A stretch of DNA of 64,000 nucleotides, taken from Allodiplogaster sudhausi. Its lineage: Eukaryota; Nematoda; Chromadorea; Rhabditida; Diplogasteridae. Positions within the stretch are counted from its first letter, which is position 1. Every line of letters begins with the position of its first letter. The notes under the pieces were generated by a model. That model saw nothing but the letters and a program-made list of their open reading frames with translations, was not told the origin of the DNA and made no database searches. A program made the position numbers and the translations under genes. The stretch lies in contig CALZFC010000280.1 in assembly GCA_945643635.1 (NCBI GenBank), forward strand, positions 343,501 through 407,500, given 5' to 3'. Below, piece after piece: positions 45,930-58,868 of this stretch.

Positions 45930-48900
45930 ATGGAGGAGCACTGCTACGTTGTCGTTCTGCTATCGGAAGACGCGGACAGTCGGTCGTTGTTGTTTCTGCT
46001 GGTTAGTTTTTTAAATGCTTTATTCATTTAAGACATTGTTGATTCCGTTTTTCGGGGATCTCATATTCTAAAAGTACATGATAAATATGGTGGTATTTTA
46101 TGAATCCTCAATGGTCTTACAATTATAAAGTGCAGTTTGCTCATCTGAAACCCATATGAACCCCATGACTCATCATTCAGAAGCGAAAAGGACTCGCGAA
46201 GAGCGTGTCGGTGGTGGATGCAGTCAAGGGCGCCGCTGTCCTCGGCCTTCCCACTCGACATCTCACGTCGCTGTCAACTCCCGGAGAGACCACGTCTTCC
46301 AATACGGTTCTCATGCCAAGTTTTTATACTCTATTCATGTCAAGTTTTTTTCGATTTCGTCATCGCTCTCAGTTAAGTTACTAAATACTTTTGCATGCAT
46401 TTGCCTTTCATGTCAAAACTTTTGTAATTTTGTCATCGCTCTCAGTTAACTTTCTTCATACTTTTGCAGACCGCACCGAAGAAGCCGATTTACGCGCTTG
46501 TACACTTGGAAGATGACGCGGACATTGACTACTGCTCCACGTTTCTGGTCAGACCAAAAAAGAAATGTTATAGTAGTCGTATATGAATGTTATATTTAAG
46601 ATGTTTTGTTTTAATGATGTTTATGTCACTTTTTATGTAATAATTTATAACTATTATAAGAATACGGCGGTTTGGCGTTGAACTCGGAAAAGCTAAGCCT
46701 ATTTAAGCACTGATCAATGATCATTGACCAGTGATCATTGACCGAGTTTTGTTTAGATTGAAGGAGGCATCGCGAAGCACGTTACTCTGATCGACGATGC
46801 TCAGGCAGCGAGCTTGCTCGGCCTGTCTTCTTCCCACCAAAATGCCCTCCTTCATTCTGCTGACAATGAATCCCCTCAGGATGACAACAAGAAGGCATCT
46901 ACCAGTCAAGTACACACCTCTTGGTCATATTCCCTGAAAAACGCAAAAAAAAACAATAAAACAATTACTGAAATATTACAAAAAACTAACTGGGTATTTC
47001 ATCTACGTTAATAAGATTTTTTTGTTTTTTTTTGGTCGTGAAGTATTTTTTTGGGTTTCGTGATAGTTCTTTTCTGGAGTGACCTTTTTTGAGAAGTTGC
47101 ATTCAGTACTTTTAGGATCTCACCAAAATGCACGTCAATCCTGCTTTCGTTCGTATTATATGAATTTGTGATTTTAGGATTTTAAAAAGGTTGTTTATTG
47201 GGGTCTGAAAATGTGATTTTGCCAAAGTTTTCCTTCTACTATACATTTCTCTCTGCCTCTTCATGCCAACAAATTAATTAATGAATTTCGATGCACGCCA
47301 CTCATTTCGTCATGATTAGTATCCAATCAGACTAACTGGGTATTTCATCAAGGTTTTTTTCTTCCGTTTTTTTTGTAATATTTTAGTAGTCTATATAACT
47401 AAATACTAATGTTTCAGCTCGGAGCAGCAGAAATGAACACTGGAACTCCACTGAATGTAAAAGAAACAACTCCTGTGAGGATCTCGTATTTAATATTTCT
47501 TTTATAAATTACAGCGTAGTATTATTTTTTATGTTTATTTTTCACTCGATTACATACTCTATGAAGTTCACATTTGGTAGAAGAAGGACATTTTTTAATC
47601 AATGGGATCTTGATTTATTTTATACTTGCTTATTTATTATTACTACAAAAATTACTGTTTTAGGATAGCGACTTTAATGCTGGAGAAATGTGGCCCGAAG
47701 GCGATAATAAGGACATGACAGAAAATGACGAAGAGGTTGGATTCGCGGCTCACTTAGCTTTTCAACTCTGTCTTCTTCGTTATGCTGACTTTAGAAGATC
47801 AATTTTTCCTAATACGGCTAAAGTCTCAAAAGAAACGCCGAAGAAAGCGTGATGATTTATTTCTTGCTAAAATATGACTTTTCTTGTGTTACTTTCCCTC
47901 TTCCTTTCTACATGTTGATTTTCTTATTATTATTATTATTATTATTACCGTTGTTTTAATCAAAAAATAATGTTTCCCAAAATGAGGTGTGATATTTCTA
48001 GGTTGCTGAAAATATGATGCTTATAACATGCCTGGCAGAGGTTTTCATTTCCCTGCTCTTTAGACTCGAGGAGAGCCTTCGGTTATCGATGAAGATGTGA
48101 AGGATTCGCCTCCGACGCTCTGCACTCCCCTTCTCCAGCTTCCTCCTCCTCCCTCTACAGAGGACGTCAAGGCGGACTTGGATGAGGTCGATAAGGTATT
48201 ATTACTCCATTTATTTTAATTATTATTTAAATTGTTTCATGAATATCATCGCCTTCTTTTTCTATTGTGTGTCTGAAGAGTGCTTATATTTCTTTGAACC
48301 TTTTAAATATTTCACTCGTTGTGTCAAGCTTTTAACAACGAATTTTACTTCTTGCAGGCAGTCAAGGAATCGAGAAAGAGAAAGAACGATGGAGGAAATG
48401 GCATGTCAAATGTTGATGAGGTTTGAGGCAATTAAAATTTTTTTAAAGAATTTATTAAAATTACTCCATGAATATTTACCTTCTTTTTCTGTTGTCTGAT
48501 CATCAGGCGAACGTGTCGGATGACGGTGAAGTTGCTGCTCAAGGAGGTAACGATGAGATTGCAAGGGCTGAGGACGAAGGGAATGCCCAATGCGCGGTTA
48601 GACATTCTCTTAAAATATGCAGTCGAATCAAGCTTTCTTTCTTTCTTTCTTTCATTTTATCTTCTAATTTTCAACTTTTTTTTCTTTCTTTACTTCTCTT
48701 TTCTTTTTACCTCTTTTTTCTCCGTCTCATACACCTTCACATTAAGTTGTGTCCGTCGCGCATCCGTCTGGGACGCGCGCCAAAATGGGCGATGATCTTC
48801 CACGCCAAGCACCACCACCCTCAGAAGCAATTCCGTTGCGTCGTCTGCGGCTACGAGCGCAATGGATTGAACGCTCTCTTCCATCACCAAGTCACGAGGC

Positions 48901-51900
48901 ACGGGGTCAACGAGAGGCCGATTGAAATGACGTATGAATATTCTTTAATTGCATTTGTTTCACTTGCTAGATTTTAAATTATTTTAATCCACGTATCACT
49001 ACGGTGTGCGTAAATAAAGTATTAAGTATAAAGTATGTAGGCTGGCCGCCGACTTTTGGTTTTATGAAAATGGATCTACATATTTGCATCCATCTAAAAA
49101 CGTACTTTCAGAGAGTCTAGACCATTTTTTATGCTTATTACAAAGTTAATATATTCTTTTTTTTTCTACTATAGCTGTTAGCCACCCTCCTATTTCACAC
49201 CCTCTCTGCCTCTATGAATACCTTTTTAAACATGGCATATTTCTTTTATCAACCTATTCATATTTTCCGAATTTTGGTTTGTAAGGGAATTATGTTTAAA
49301 AAAAAAAAGAAGAAAGAAACAGACTGTCCAAAGTATATTAATGGAATAAAAAATAAATGTAATCTCAGAAATAAGGCGATGGAGAAGGCGTGGCTGGAGT
49401 GGGCGCAGCGTTGCTTCCCTGTGCATTTCCGCCCCTACGCGAGCTACAACTTTCCCGAGAAGCCCATCGATCCACGATCAATTGCCATCTGGCAAAAGAA
49501 GGAGGTCATGACCAGGGAATAAAAGGGTTGCCGGATACCGGCGACCTACCCTGTTTTTGGGCCATCAAAATGAAACTAATACGTTTTTTTTGTTGGGTGT
49601 GCTTCATCAATGCTAAATTAGTAAAATATGACTTATCTTGTGTTCCTTTCACTCGTTTGTGAATGGGTTTTATTATTATTATTATTATTATTATTTCCGT
49701 TGACGTCTTTAAATGAAATAATGTTTCTCAAAATGAAGTATGAATATTTCTAGGTCGAACAAAATATGATGCTTATAAAATGTCTGGCATAGGCTTTCAT
49801 TTCCCTGCTCTTTAGACGCGAGGAGAGCCTTTGGTTATCGACGAAGATGTAAAGGATTGGCCTCCTCTGCTCTGCACTCCCCTTCTCCATCTTCCTCCTC
49901 CTCCTCCCTCGATAGAGGACGTCAAAGTGGACTTGGATGAGGACGATAAGGTATTATTACTCTATTTATTTTAATTATTATTTAAATTGTTTCATGAATA
50001 TCATCGCCTTCTTTTTCTATTGTGTGTCTGAAGAGTGCTTATTTTTAAATAAATAAATAAATATTTCACTCGTATCGCCAAGCTTTTAACAGCGAATTTT
50101 ACTTCTTACAGGCAGTCAAGGAATCGAGAAAGAGAAAGAACGATGGAGGAAATGGCATGTCAAATGTTGAGGAGGTTTGAGGATTTTTTTTGAAAAATGT
50201 TCTTTTCTCGCTTCTTTTGGAAACTTACTAGTCCAATAATTTAGCATTAGTGTGAAATAAAATAAAATAACTGAATATCATTAGCATATCATTATAGGAA
50301 TAGTAGTTTGTGGCAGTTGGTTGTTTTTTTTCTTTTAATTTTTTTAGGTCTCTTCTTCCGCCTGGGATGAATCATCATCTCTTGAGCTCGTGACTCGCGA
50401 AAATCCTGAAGAAGAAGCATATGAATGTGCGGTATGTTCCCTCCAATTTACACTATTTATCTAACTGTTGCTATTCCATGAGGCAATTCTAAGGATTGCC
50501 AAGTTTATGTATTTATCTATATTTAACGGCAGGGCAAAACCTGATGATCTATGACTATTTTGATATAATTAGTAGTAGTGAATGTTAGTGATTATTAATA
50601 AAAATTCTCTGATTAGTAGCGATTAGTAATAAAATGTACTTATTAGTATTGATAAATTAATAAAAATGTATTGACTATTAATTAATTAATTAATTTATTT
50701 ATTTATTTATTCGTACATCAGTGTATAGATGTGACAACATTGAGATTAATAATACCACGTATGTAATATGCAGGTGCATTAATTAAATTAATATAATATA
50801 AATGTACTAATTAGTAGTGATTATTAATCGGAAATGTGCTAATTAGTAATGATTAATTAATAGAAATATATTTCAAGCTGTGCTCCGCCGTCTGTACGCT
50901 GCGGGATGATGGCCTCGCAACGATTCTGAAGCATGCGAAGCTGCGCCATGGTGTCAAACGTTTTCGGTGTGCATGCTATTCCTGTGGCTACGGTAGCCAC
51001 TTCATCACTGATGCACGACATCATCAAGCAGTCATGCATGCCATCTTTGACAACCCGATCGATATGTGGTAGTTTTTTATCTTTTTAATCTTTTTTACAT
51101 AGACTACTTTTTTATATTTTAAATCTTTATTTTACGTAGACTACTTTTTTAAATATATTTTTTTATATTTTAAATCTCTTTTTTTACCGAGACTGCTTCA
51201 TTTCTTACGCAGTATTTTTATTTAAGGAAAAATAAGGGCGGATTTTTTTTATTATTTATTTATATAATAGTAATTTATTTTATACGCTCCTTAGCCTCCT
51301 AATAAAAAAATAAAATAAAAAATACAACAACAAAAAAAATTAAGTACTTTTTTTTTAGCGACGCAAACATGCAGATGGAATGGCGCGAGACAATGAAGCT
51401 ATGCTTCCCTGCGCTGATTCCTCGAATCAATGAATACCACTTCAGAACACGTATCAAGTTCGATGGGAGGTCCTCCGCGTTTCGTTGGTTCGACGGACTT
51501 TTGGACGTTAGTTTTTTTTTTATTATTACTTCTTTTTGAAGTTGCTTTTTTGATGAATTTTTTGAAGTCAGGTTTTATTTTTTTGTAATTCTGAAACATG
51601 AGTACAAATTGTAAAAGTCCTCTCTCTGTAGCAAAATCGAATTTCTCTTTTTTTCCGAAGTGCCAAATATATCCGAGCTGGGTTTTGTTTTCCATCACTT
51701 CCGAACAGAGGTGTAAAGTGGCCGGCCCAAATTTCCAGGGCCCGGGGCCGGGCCGGGCCGGGCCCATAATAAGTTGGGCCGGCCCGCAGGCCCGATAAGC
51801 ACACAAAGCCGTGCAGTCAGGACGATTGGTGGCATTGTAAAGTGCAAATCTTCCTTCATTTGTTCATTTTTCCCCCTAAAACTCTTTCTTCTATACATTA

Positions 51901-53890
51901 AAATGGATGTTCATAGCACGAGCATGAAAAATTCTGAATTTCAAAAGTAATCGGACTTTTTTCCGCAGAATTTTTTGAAACTCGGGCTCAAACGGGCCCA
52001 CGGGCCGGGCCGGGCCCGGAAATGGATCGGACCGGGCTGGCCGAGTCCTTGGGCCCGACGGGCCGGGCCGGCCCAAAATTTTTGGGCCCGTTAGCACCTC
52101 TGCTTCCGAACCAGACTACCCAAGGAATTTTTGGACTCGAAAATTTTAATTTTTGACTTACCCACCCTATTTTTCGAGGCCCTCGGAGGTCTTCTTAGCC
52201 AGCCAGCTACCACTCTGACCTTTCCCATGTTTAGCATGACTACGAAGTTATTGCTCAAGGAAACGATGAGGAGATGGCAGGACAAGAGGAAGAAGCGAGG
52301 ACTGTCCCGTGCATGGTTAGACAGTTTCAAAGTATGTAATCTAAAGTCTTAAAGTAAGAAATCTAAGGCCTTAAAGTATGACATTTAAGGTCTTAAAGTA
52401 TGAAATCTAACGCCTTAAAGTATGCCATCTAATCAATATCCCTGTCCTTGAAGTGCAACGCTCTACATACAATTTTCACGAATCAGTTTCATAATGTATT
52501 GTTCCCCCTTTCTTTATCTCTTTAACTCTCTTTGTCTTGCATTTTTGTCTCTCCATCTTTCTTTCTCTCTCGCTCTCTCTTTCTCTCTCCCAATCTCTTC
52601 TTTATTCTCTTCTTTTTTTCTTTCTTTTTCTCTTATTTTCTTTCTCTATTTCTTTTATTTTCTTTTCTCTTCTTTACTTTTCTCTTCTTTTTATTCCTTT
52701 ACTTTCTTTCTTTCTTTCTCCCTCGTTCTAATTTCGTTTGCCATTTAGCTGTGTCCCAAGGCCATCAAGGCCTTCCGTCTGGGCCACTCGCCAAAGTGGC
52801 CGATGATCTCGCACGCCAAACGCCATCACCACCAGAAGCAGTTCCGCTGCGTCGCGTGCAGCTACGAATGCAACGCCTCCTCAGCAGTCTACCAGCACCA
52901 AGTCAACCACCACGGAGTCAAGGAGAGACCCATCGATCTCACGTAGGCGCCCCCCATGCACCCGTCTTAAAGAATAGCAGCTCCCGGTGAATGTACGTGC
53001 ATATTTGAAGAAATTTTCCACCATCGTGCTCTCTTTTCTTTCCATGATCTCTCGACCCTCTCTCAATGCTTAATAGAGTGCGCGAGAGCGCGCATGGAAA
53101 TAGTGCGTGTAGAAGAGAGAAAAAAGAGGGCACAAAATTTATTCTAATATGCACGTAGCGATCCTTTAAAGGAGGCTGACCAATTACCTTAAAACCACCG
53201 TAATCCTCACGAAAGAACAAGATGAAAGACACAGGCCGTAAAATACGGTAGATTTTAAAAGAGGACAACTTCTTTATTCTTTTCTGTCTAAGCTTTATTA
53301 ATGCCTTTTCAAAGAAGGCATATATTTATTTATTTTTTCATTAACATAATCATTCGCTGACAACGTGGTTTGCAGTGAAAAGAAAAAGCTTAATAGAGAG
53401 TTTACCAAAGTAGAATAAAGGAATACGAAATAAATGTTATTATCACAGAAATAAGAAGCTGGAGAGCGCGTGGCTGGAGTGGGCGCAGCGTTGCTTTCCC
53501 GTGCAATTCCGTCAGCTCGCGAACTGCGACTTTGTAGAGAAGCCCATCGATCCGCGATCTCTTGCTATCTGGCGAGAGAAGGAGGTGAGCCACCCAAAGT
53601 TTGGCACGTACACATTCTGCGTCAACTCTCCCTACCTTGCTTTCCGGGGGCTCAAGACCCCCCCCCCCCTACGCCACCCAGTTAATTTATTCCCTGGATT
53701 GGTGGCCAAAAAGTTGCCCGGCGGAACCTGACGTTGGGGCTGATTTCCCCCTTGTTAGGTTTTCAAAAACGTGTAAGTCTTCTTTCTGGTCTAAGAATAC
53801 TAAATTGTGACCTAGAACTCACCATCAGTTGCGAAATGCAGATTAATAATCAGTGTTTCTGTGCAGACTCCGACGAACGACTATGCCTGA
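45930..53890 (+). CDS. Multi-module C2H2 zinc-finger protein B4
   Basis: Twenty in-phase exons: 45930-46001, 46181-46306, 46470-46547, 46757-46909, 47418-47474, 47664-47735, 48064-48195, 48358-48420, 48507-48596, 48747-48931, 49369-49504, 49816-49950, 50112-50174, 50348-50431, 50878-51068, 51359-51506, 52235-52315, 52749-52942, 53449-53584 and 53867-53890 (stop), about 739 residues. Exons 1-2 and 3-4 encode two copies of an N-terminal unit (MEEHCYVVVLLSEDADSR..., SVVDAVKGAAVLGLP; PIYALVHLEDDADID..., KHVTLIDDAQAASLLGL). After a Pro-rich exon and a basic SRKRKN exon come three finger modules. The middle one has two full C2H2 fingers (C-X3-C-X12-H-X4-H, then C-X4-C-X12-H-X4-H); the outer two have one clear finger each. 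Each ends in a W...CFP block. The Pro-rich and basic exons also occur twice. Probably nuclear and DNA-binding; target unknown. Stopping early at 49522 would give a shorter isoform. Confidence 0.7.
51706..52102. mobile_element. hAT MITE in intron of B4
   Basis: 397 bp with perfect 8-bp target duplication CTTCCGAA (51698-51705 and 52103-52110). Termini CAGAGGTGTAAAGTGGCCGG and, reverse complemented, CAGAGGTGCTAACGGGCCC. CAGAGGTG ends and an 8-bp duplication are the hAT hallmarks. Subterminal regions are packed with GGCCGGGC/GGGCCC repeats on both sides. No transposase frame. Confidence 0.92.
52550..52730. repeat. Pyrimidine-rich intron tract
   Basis: CTTT/CTCT-rich intron sequence in B4 before the finger exon at 52749; open frames are artefacts. 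Confidence 0.85.
53165..53260. repeat. Dispersed repeat, copy a
   Basis: Shares 'accttaaaaccaccgtaatc' and adjoining sequence with 58313-58365 ('accttaaaaactaccgtaat'). In an intron of B4; origin unknown. Confidence 0.4.
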
Positions 53891-54962
53891 ACGAGCTCGA
53901 GGTTTCTGAAGAATCAGAAGGAACTTTTTTTACCAACCAACCCCCCCTCCTCTAAACTACTCGTGATTCAATTTAGCAGTGCAATGTTATTACGACTCTT
54001 TTTTTTAATCGTTCAAATGAACGCCTCCTAATGTATACAAGTTCTCAAGAATTCTTAGACGAGATTAAACATCCCGTTTTCTCCTATTTTCTTGCTTATT
54101 CGTACTTCAAAGAAGCCCAGACTGGATGATGGGTGTAATTATTAGTTCAAGTTCTCTGCTTCATACGTATTTCCCTATTCACTTTGCTCTTCTTTTTTGT
54201 TCTTGAATTTTTCGCCCACGAATTAACATGATCGAAGCCAGTAGATTATTGAAAATGTTGGTGAAAAAACCCTTGGCTAATTTGGCCGCCATTTAGGTCC
54301 ACTTGTCTTGACGGAAGAAGCGCTAGAATTCATTTTACCTCGTTTAGTTTTCCCCTGCATTACCTTCTTTATTTTTACATTAGTTGGTGTTGTTCTTTTT
54401 TGTTGTTGATCCCATTTCATACGCAGTATTGACTCATCGACTAAACAAAATTACATTGCCATCAACACATTCTGTAACCGTGCTTCAGGTTAGAAAAAAA
54501 AAGGTGGTTATTGATATTGTTTTTGTGCGATGCAGTGCTGCAATTTTGCTTTGATTTCAACCATTTGCACATGCCGTGAGATAAAAAGAGATTGAGATGG
54601 AGTACACATTTGAAAAGGTCTGAAAAGGGGAAGGAAGAAAAGGTTCTAGCACTCATCACATTCCCATCCCCTACTGTATGTACACCCCCTCATTCATCTA
54701 AGTACATTCGTTCCCTCGAGTACCCAGAAATCTTGGCAGCGTCCTGATCTCTCCGTGGAGGAGGAGTTTTGCGTGATTTCTTAAATATTTATTGTTAGGA
54801 AGAGAGGAAGGAGCGGGACATACAAGACTGTACCGAAACAAATTCTGTAGTGCAGAAAGCTAAAGTCCATAACGCCGCCCGCTCTCATCATGCAATCGTA
54901 TTGAACTCTCAATACTCTTTTTTAGAAGCTCGATATGTAAAAAATAAATTTTATCTTATGTA

Positions 54963-55001
<39 letters not shown>

Positions 55002-55100
55002 TTATTTATTTATTTATTTTGATTGAAATTTGATACTTGGTTCTCTGCTAAGGATATCTCATATTATCGGCCACTTCGAGTAGCCATAAGTCTTGATATG
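53891..55100. other. No gene seen
   Basis: 3' flank of B4, AT-rich, with a TA/TTTA microsatellite at about 54966-55020. No splice-consistent exons. Confidence 0.45.
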
Positions 55101-55198
55101 GGAAGTGCGCAAAAGCGAGATCTTCGTAAATAAGCACGGCCTGACGGCGGCAGCGGTTGCGCAAGCACTTTTGAGAAAGGAAGCGGCGGGTATCAAAG

Positions 55199-55224
55199 GA
55201 GAGAGAGAGAGAGAGAGAGAAGGA

Positions 55225-55256
<32 letters not shown>

Positions 55257-55495
55257 AGGAGAGAGAGAAGGAGAGAGAGAGCGAGAGAGAGAGATAGAGA
55301 GAGAGAGCGAGCGAAAGAAAATATTTCAGGGGATAGAGTACAACAGTCTGAGAGAGAATCGAGAAGAGATATAGGAAGAGAACAAGCTAGATATGTATAA
55401 AGAGCGAGTTAGTGAAAGAGATAGGGAGAGAGGGAGAGAGACAGAGAGAAGGGGAGAGACAGAGATAGGGAGAGAGAGATAGTAAGAGACGGAAA
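55199..55495. repeat. (GA)n microsatellites
   Basis: Interrupted GA repeats at 55199-55318 and 55413-55485. Confidence 0.9.
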
Positions 55496-55508
55496 GATCC
55501 TGTAAGGT

Positions 55509-55559
55509 CTAGGGCACGTAGCAGCAGTTCTCCACCACCTGCCCGCCTTCCACCGGATG
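55509..55559 (-). other. Possible isolated terminal exon
   Basis: On minus, a TTAG acceptor is followed by 17 codons reading HPVEGGQVVENCCYVP and a stop. Cys-rich and plausible as a C-terminus, but no upstream exon was found on the minus strand, so it is only a candidate. Confidence 0.15.
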
Positions 55560-55719
55560 CTAATAGGAGAAGAGTAAAAGAGTGTTTAACGAGGTAACAA
55601 CGCCTTTGTGCTCCTAATAAAAGTGGTTTATGAACGAACTTTTTAGACTTTTGCTTTATAAGATTTTCTGGTAAACTACTTATCTTCATTAAATTGAACG
55701 TTTTCTCGCCTTTTTCCAA

Positions 55720-56030
55720 AACGCATGGTAAAATGGCGCGAATTCAAAACGGAATTTGCGGTTCATTTAGCTCTTATATGCATATATTTGTAGTTTTGCG
55801 TAATAACGATTCAAAGAACATGACTGCCCACTATCTGAAGACGCATGATTAATGCCACAAAATGCTATATGGCAATAAGGTGTAAAATGGAAACGAGTTA
55901 ATAAAACAAAAAAGAGAAATATTCCATTAAGACAGCGACTGTTGTCACAGGAAACATGCCCCAATTGATCTGTTCAGCAGACACTTGCTAGCATATGCCA
56001 CAGTCGTAAAAGGTTATCGGTTACTTTTTA
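55720..56030. other. No gene seen
   Basis: AT-rich spacer. Confidence 0.4.
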
Positions 56031-56039
56031 CAAACCTCT

Positions 56040-56053
56040 CCCTATCTCTCACT

Positions 56054-56084
<31 letters not shown>

Positions 56085-56230
56085 TAATAGATCTCTCTCT
56101 CGCTCTCTCCTCACTCACTCTCTCTCTCTCTCTCTCTCTTCCTAGATCTCTCTCTCTCTCTCTCTCTCTCGTTCTCTCTCTCCTCTCTCTCTCATTCTCT
56201 CTCCTCTCTCTCTCTCTTATATCTCACTCT
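56040..56230. repeat. (CT)n microsatellite
   Basis: Interrupted CT repeat. The following 56363-56405 holds two near-palindromes of 'cttggcaaattgccaag', also seen near 20725. Confidence 0.85.
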
Positions 56231-56599
56231 CTGTCTACATTCCTCCTCTCTACATACGCCCAGAAGGAAAGCCCAGACCAGAAAAGCTCTCGTTGCCGCA
56301 GTGGCGGCGATTGATCTATCGCGCGGCAGAGAGCCGCAGAGAGCTCGGAATGATTTAAAGCTTGGCAAATTGCCAAGATCGAAGCTTGGCAGATTGCCAA
56401 GAGCGTACCGAAGGTGAGAACCACAGAGTGGGGCTAGAGCAATGATAAGGCTCTAGCAGTGTGCTATCTATATTCGAGACAAGTTACGGTGCAGAAAAGA
56501 GAGGAAGACGAGGAGAAAGAGGGCGAGAGAGAGAGAGAGAGAGAGGAAGAGACGCAGAGAAATACACAGATCTGAAACATTCTTCCACCTTTTATCCCG

Positions 56600-57070
56600 A
56601 GACTCGAACGGTGTCCTCATTCTCGGTCTCCTTCCTCCTCCTCCTCCTCTCACTCCCCCGATTGCGCCACCCTCCATGGGCAAAGGGCTGCCGCCGGCTG
56701 TTGCGTCGGGGCGCGCGCGCGCACTGCCAAAAGACATAAGCGGCGCGAGTCGAGCATCATGAATCTCAGGTCACCGTGAGAGAGAGAGAGAGAGAGGAGG
56801 GAGAGAGAAGAGGGAGAGAGAGGGAGAGAAAAGAGGGATACAGAGAGATGCATAGAAAGAGGAGGTCTGGAAGAAAGATTGAGTGCCAAAGAGAGAGTGC
56901 GAGAGAAATAGAGGGAGAGAGAGGTAGAGAGGGAAAGAGAGACTCAGAGAGAGACAGAAGCAGAGAGGGAGAGAGACAGAGAGAGGGAGAGAGAGAGAGA
57001 GAAAGAAGAAGAGTGGTAGAGGAGAGAGAGAGAGACAAAGAGGGAGACAGAGAGAAAAAGAGGGAGAAGG
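56600..57070. repeat. GC-rich patch followed by (GA)n tract
   Basis: 56640-56765 is GC-rich and open in several frames on both strands (plus frame TPPIAPPSMGKGLPPAVAS), which could be a 5' exon of the bZIP gene but is unproven. 56776-57070 is a GA microsatellite. Confidence 0.4.
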
Positions 57071-57755
57071 ACTAGGAGCGTGCCAAATGAAGATTGAATA
57101 TGTGTGTCTTCGCTTCCTTCCGGCTGCTCCCGCCCACTGGAGGACCGTATATCCGGGAGAGGGGGGGGGGGGTTGGGAGGGGTGGAAACCACTTGTGTCC
57201 ATGCCCTAATGATAACGAGAGACAGAGCGATGATGACGCGGAGTGATAGGCCTCTCTCCCCCCCCCTCCCTCTCTCCCTTCTGATTGTCTTTGAAATTGA
57301 TTGCTGGGAAATCAATATCAAAAATTCATTTTATTATCACTCATTTAATTTTTGTAAACCAAACGCGTTGACTTTGTTACATGATAAGCATTATAAAGAG
57401 GCAATCAGAACGGCTACTACTCCTTTTTGATTGTCTTGAAATGATTATTATTTGTACAAGTTTGATTTAAAAAAAATTTAGTTTTATGAGTAATAATAGA
57501 ATTTTTCGATAGACATCATTTCAGAGCAAGATGTTTTTTTTGTAGAAATAAAAATATAAATTATTTGGACGCTTCTTTTAATTTCCTTTCAGGGTTTGAT
57601 GATCGGTTTTATGCATATTTGTATGTCTTCCTCAATTGTTGTAAAAATTAATAGCTAGATAAAAAATAATACCTTTTTTAAGTATAAATACTGCATGCTT
57701 TGCTCTCCTACAGTAGCCCGCAAATCTTCCGTGCGGGACCCGGGGCGTCTCTCAA

Positions 57756-58119
57756 ATGTCATCGGACGAGTCCTCCAAGCACGACGGGCTACGTGAGACA
57801 TCGGACGAAGAGGGCATCGTCGACTCCACTTCTCCCTCCTACTACGGACAGCAACAGCAGATGATGCAGCCGGGTTTGGCTTTGAGGCTATTCTTTCCTC
57901 TCTCTCTCTTTCTTTCGCTCTCTCTTTCTCTCTCTCTTTCTCTCTTTCTCTCTCTCTCCCTCTCTCTCTATCGATCTCTCTATTTCTCTCCCTCCCTCTC
58001 CCCCTCCTTCTCTCCCTCTATCCCTCCCTCCCTGTCTCCTCTTTCTCTCTCTCCCTCAGTTTATGTCCTTGCTCGCTCTCACTCTCTTACTTTCTCCCAC
58101 TTTTCTCGATCTCCTTACA

Positions 58120-58157
<38 letters not shown>

Positions 58158-58578
58158 CTGTTTCTCAGTGTCTTTCGCTCTCTTTTTAGATCATCCAATT
58201 ATGTTTGTATGATTTAATATGTAGAACTCCCGAATTTTCTGCAATTTTATATCATATTATATCTTTATAGAACGGAATTATCGTATGTTAAGTTAAAAAG
58301 GCTGTCAGTTGACCTTAAAAACTACCGTAATCCCCAAAAGGACGAGAGACGCAGACATTAAACGTATACTTACCTTAAAATGTGCTTATACGCTTGATTT
58401 GGCTTGATTTGAAGTGTCCATGGAGAGCCTCTTTATTGCAAGTGCTGAATTGTTCTAACATGAAGGGAATTCTACAGAAAGAGACTCTGTAATATTTTTT
58501 ATGTTAGTCTTTTAGGGTAAACTAGGTCATATGGGAAGATTTAAAAAAGAAGTAATTTTTTAAACAGTTCTCCCTCTC

Positions 58579-58642
<64 letters not shown>

Positions 58643-58828
58643 TTCTCTCTTTCTGTCTCTTTCTCTCTCTCTCTTTCTTTCTCTCTATCTTTCTCTCTCT
58701 CTCTCTTTCTCTCTATCTTTCTCTCTGTCTTCCTCTCTTTCTCTTGTCTCTTTCTCTCTCTCTCTTTCTCTATCTCTCTCTTTCTCTCTCTCTTTCTTTC
58801 TATCTTTCTCTCTCTCTCTTTCTCTCTA

Positions 58829-58868
<40 letters not shown>

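Noticed and set aside
51399..51806. 135-residue minus-strand frame rich in Gly/Pro
   Set aside because: Runs across an intron and the GC-rich end of the hAT MITE; no splice partners.
57756..58217. 153-residue frame extending exon 1 of the bZIP gene
   Set aside because: After residue 40 it translates the CT microsatellite; the GT donor at 57874 joins in phase to a Pro/Trp-rich exon.
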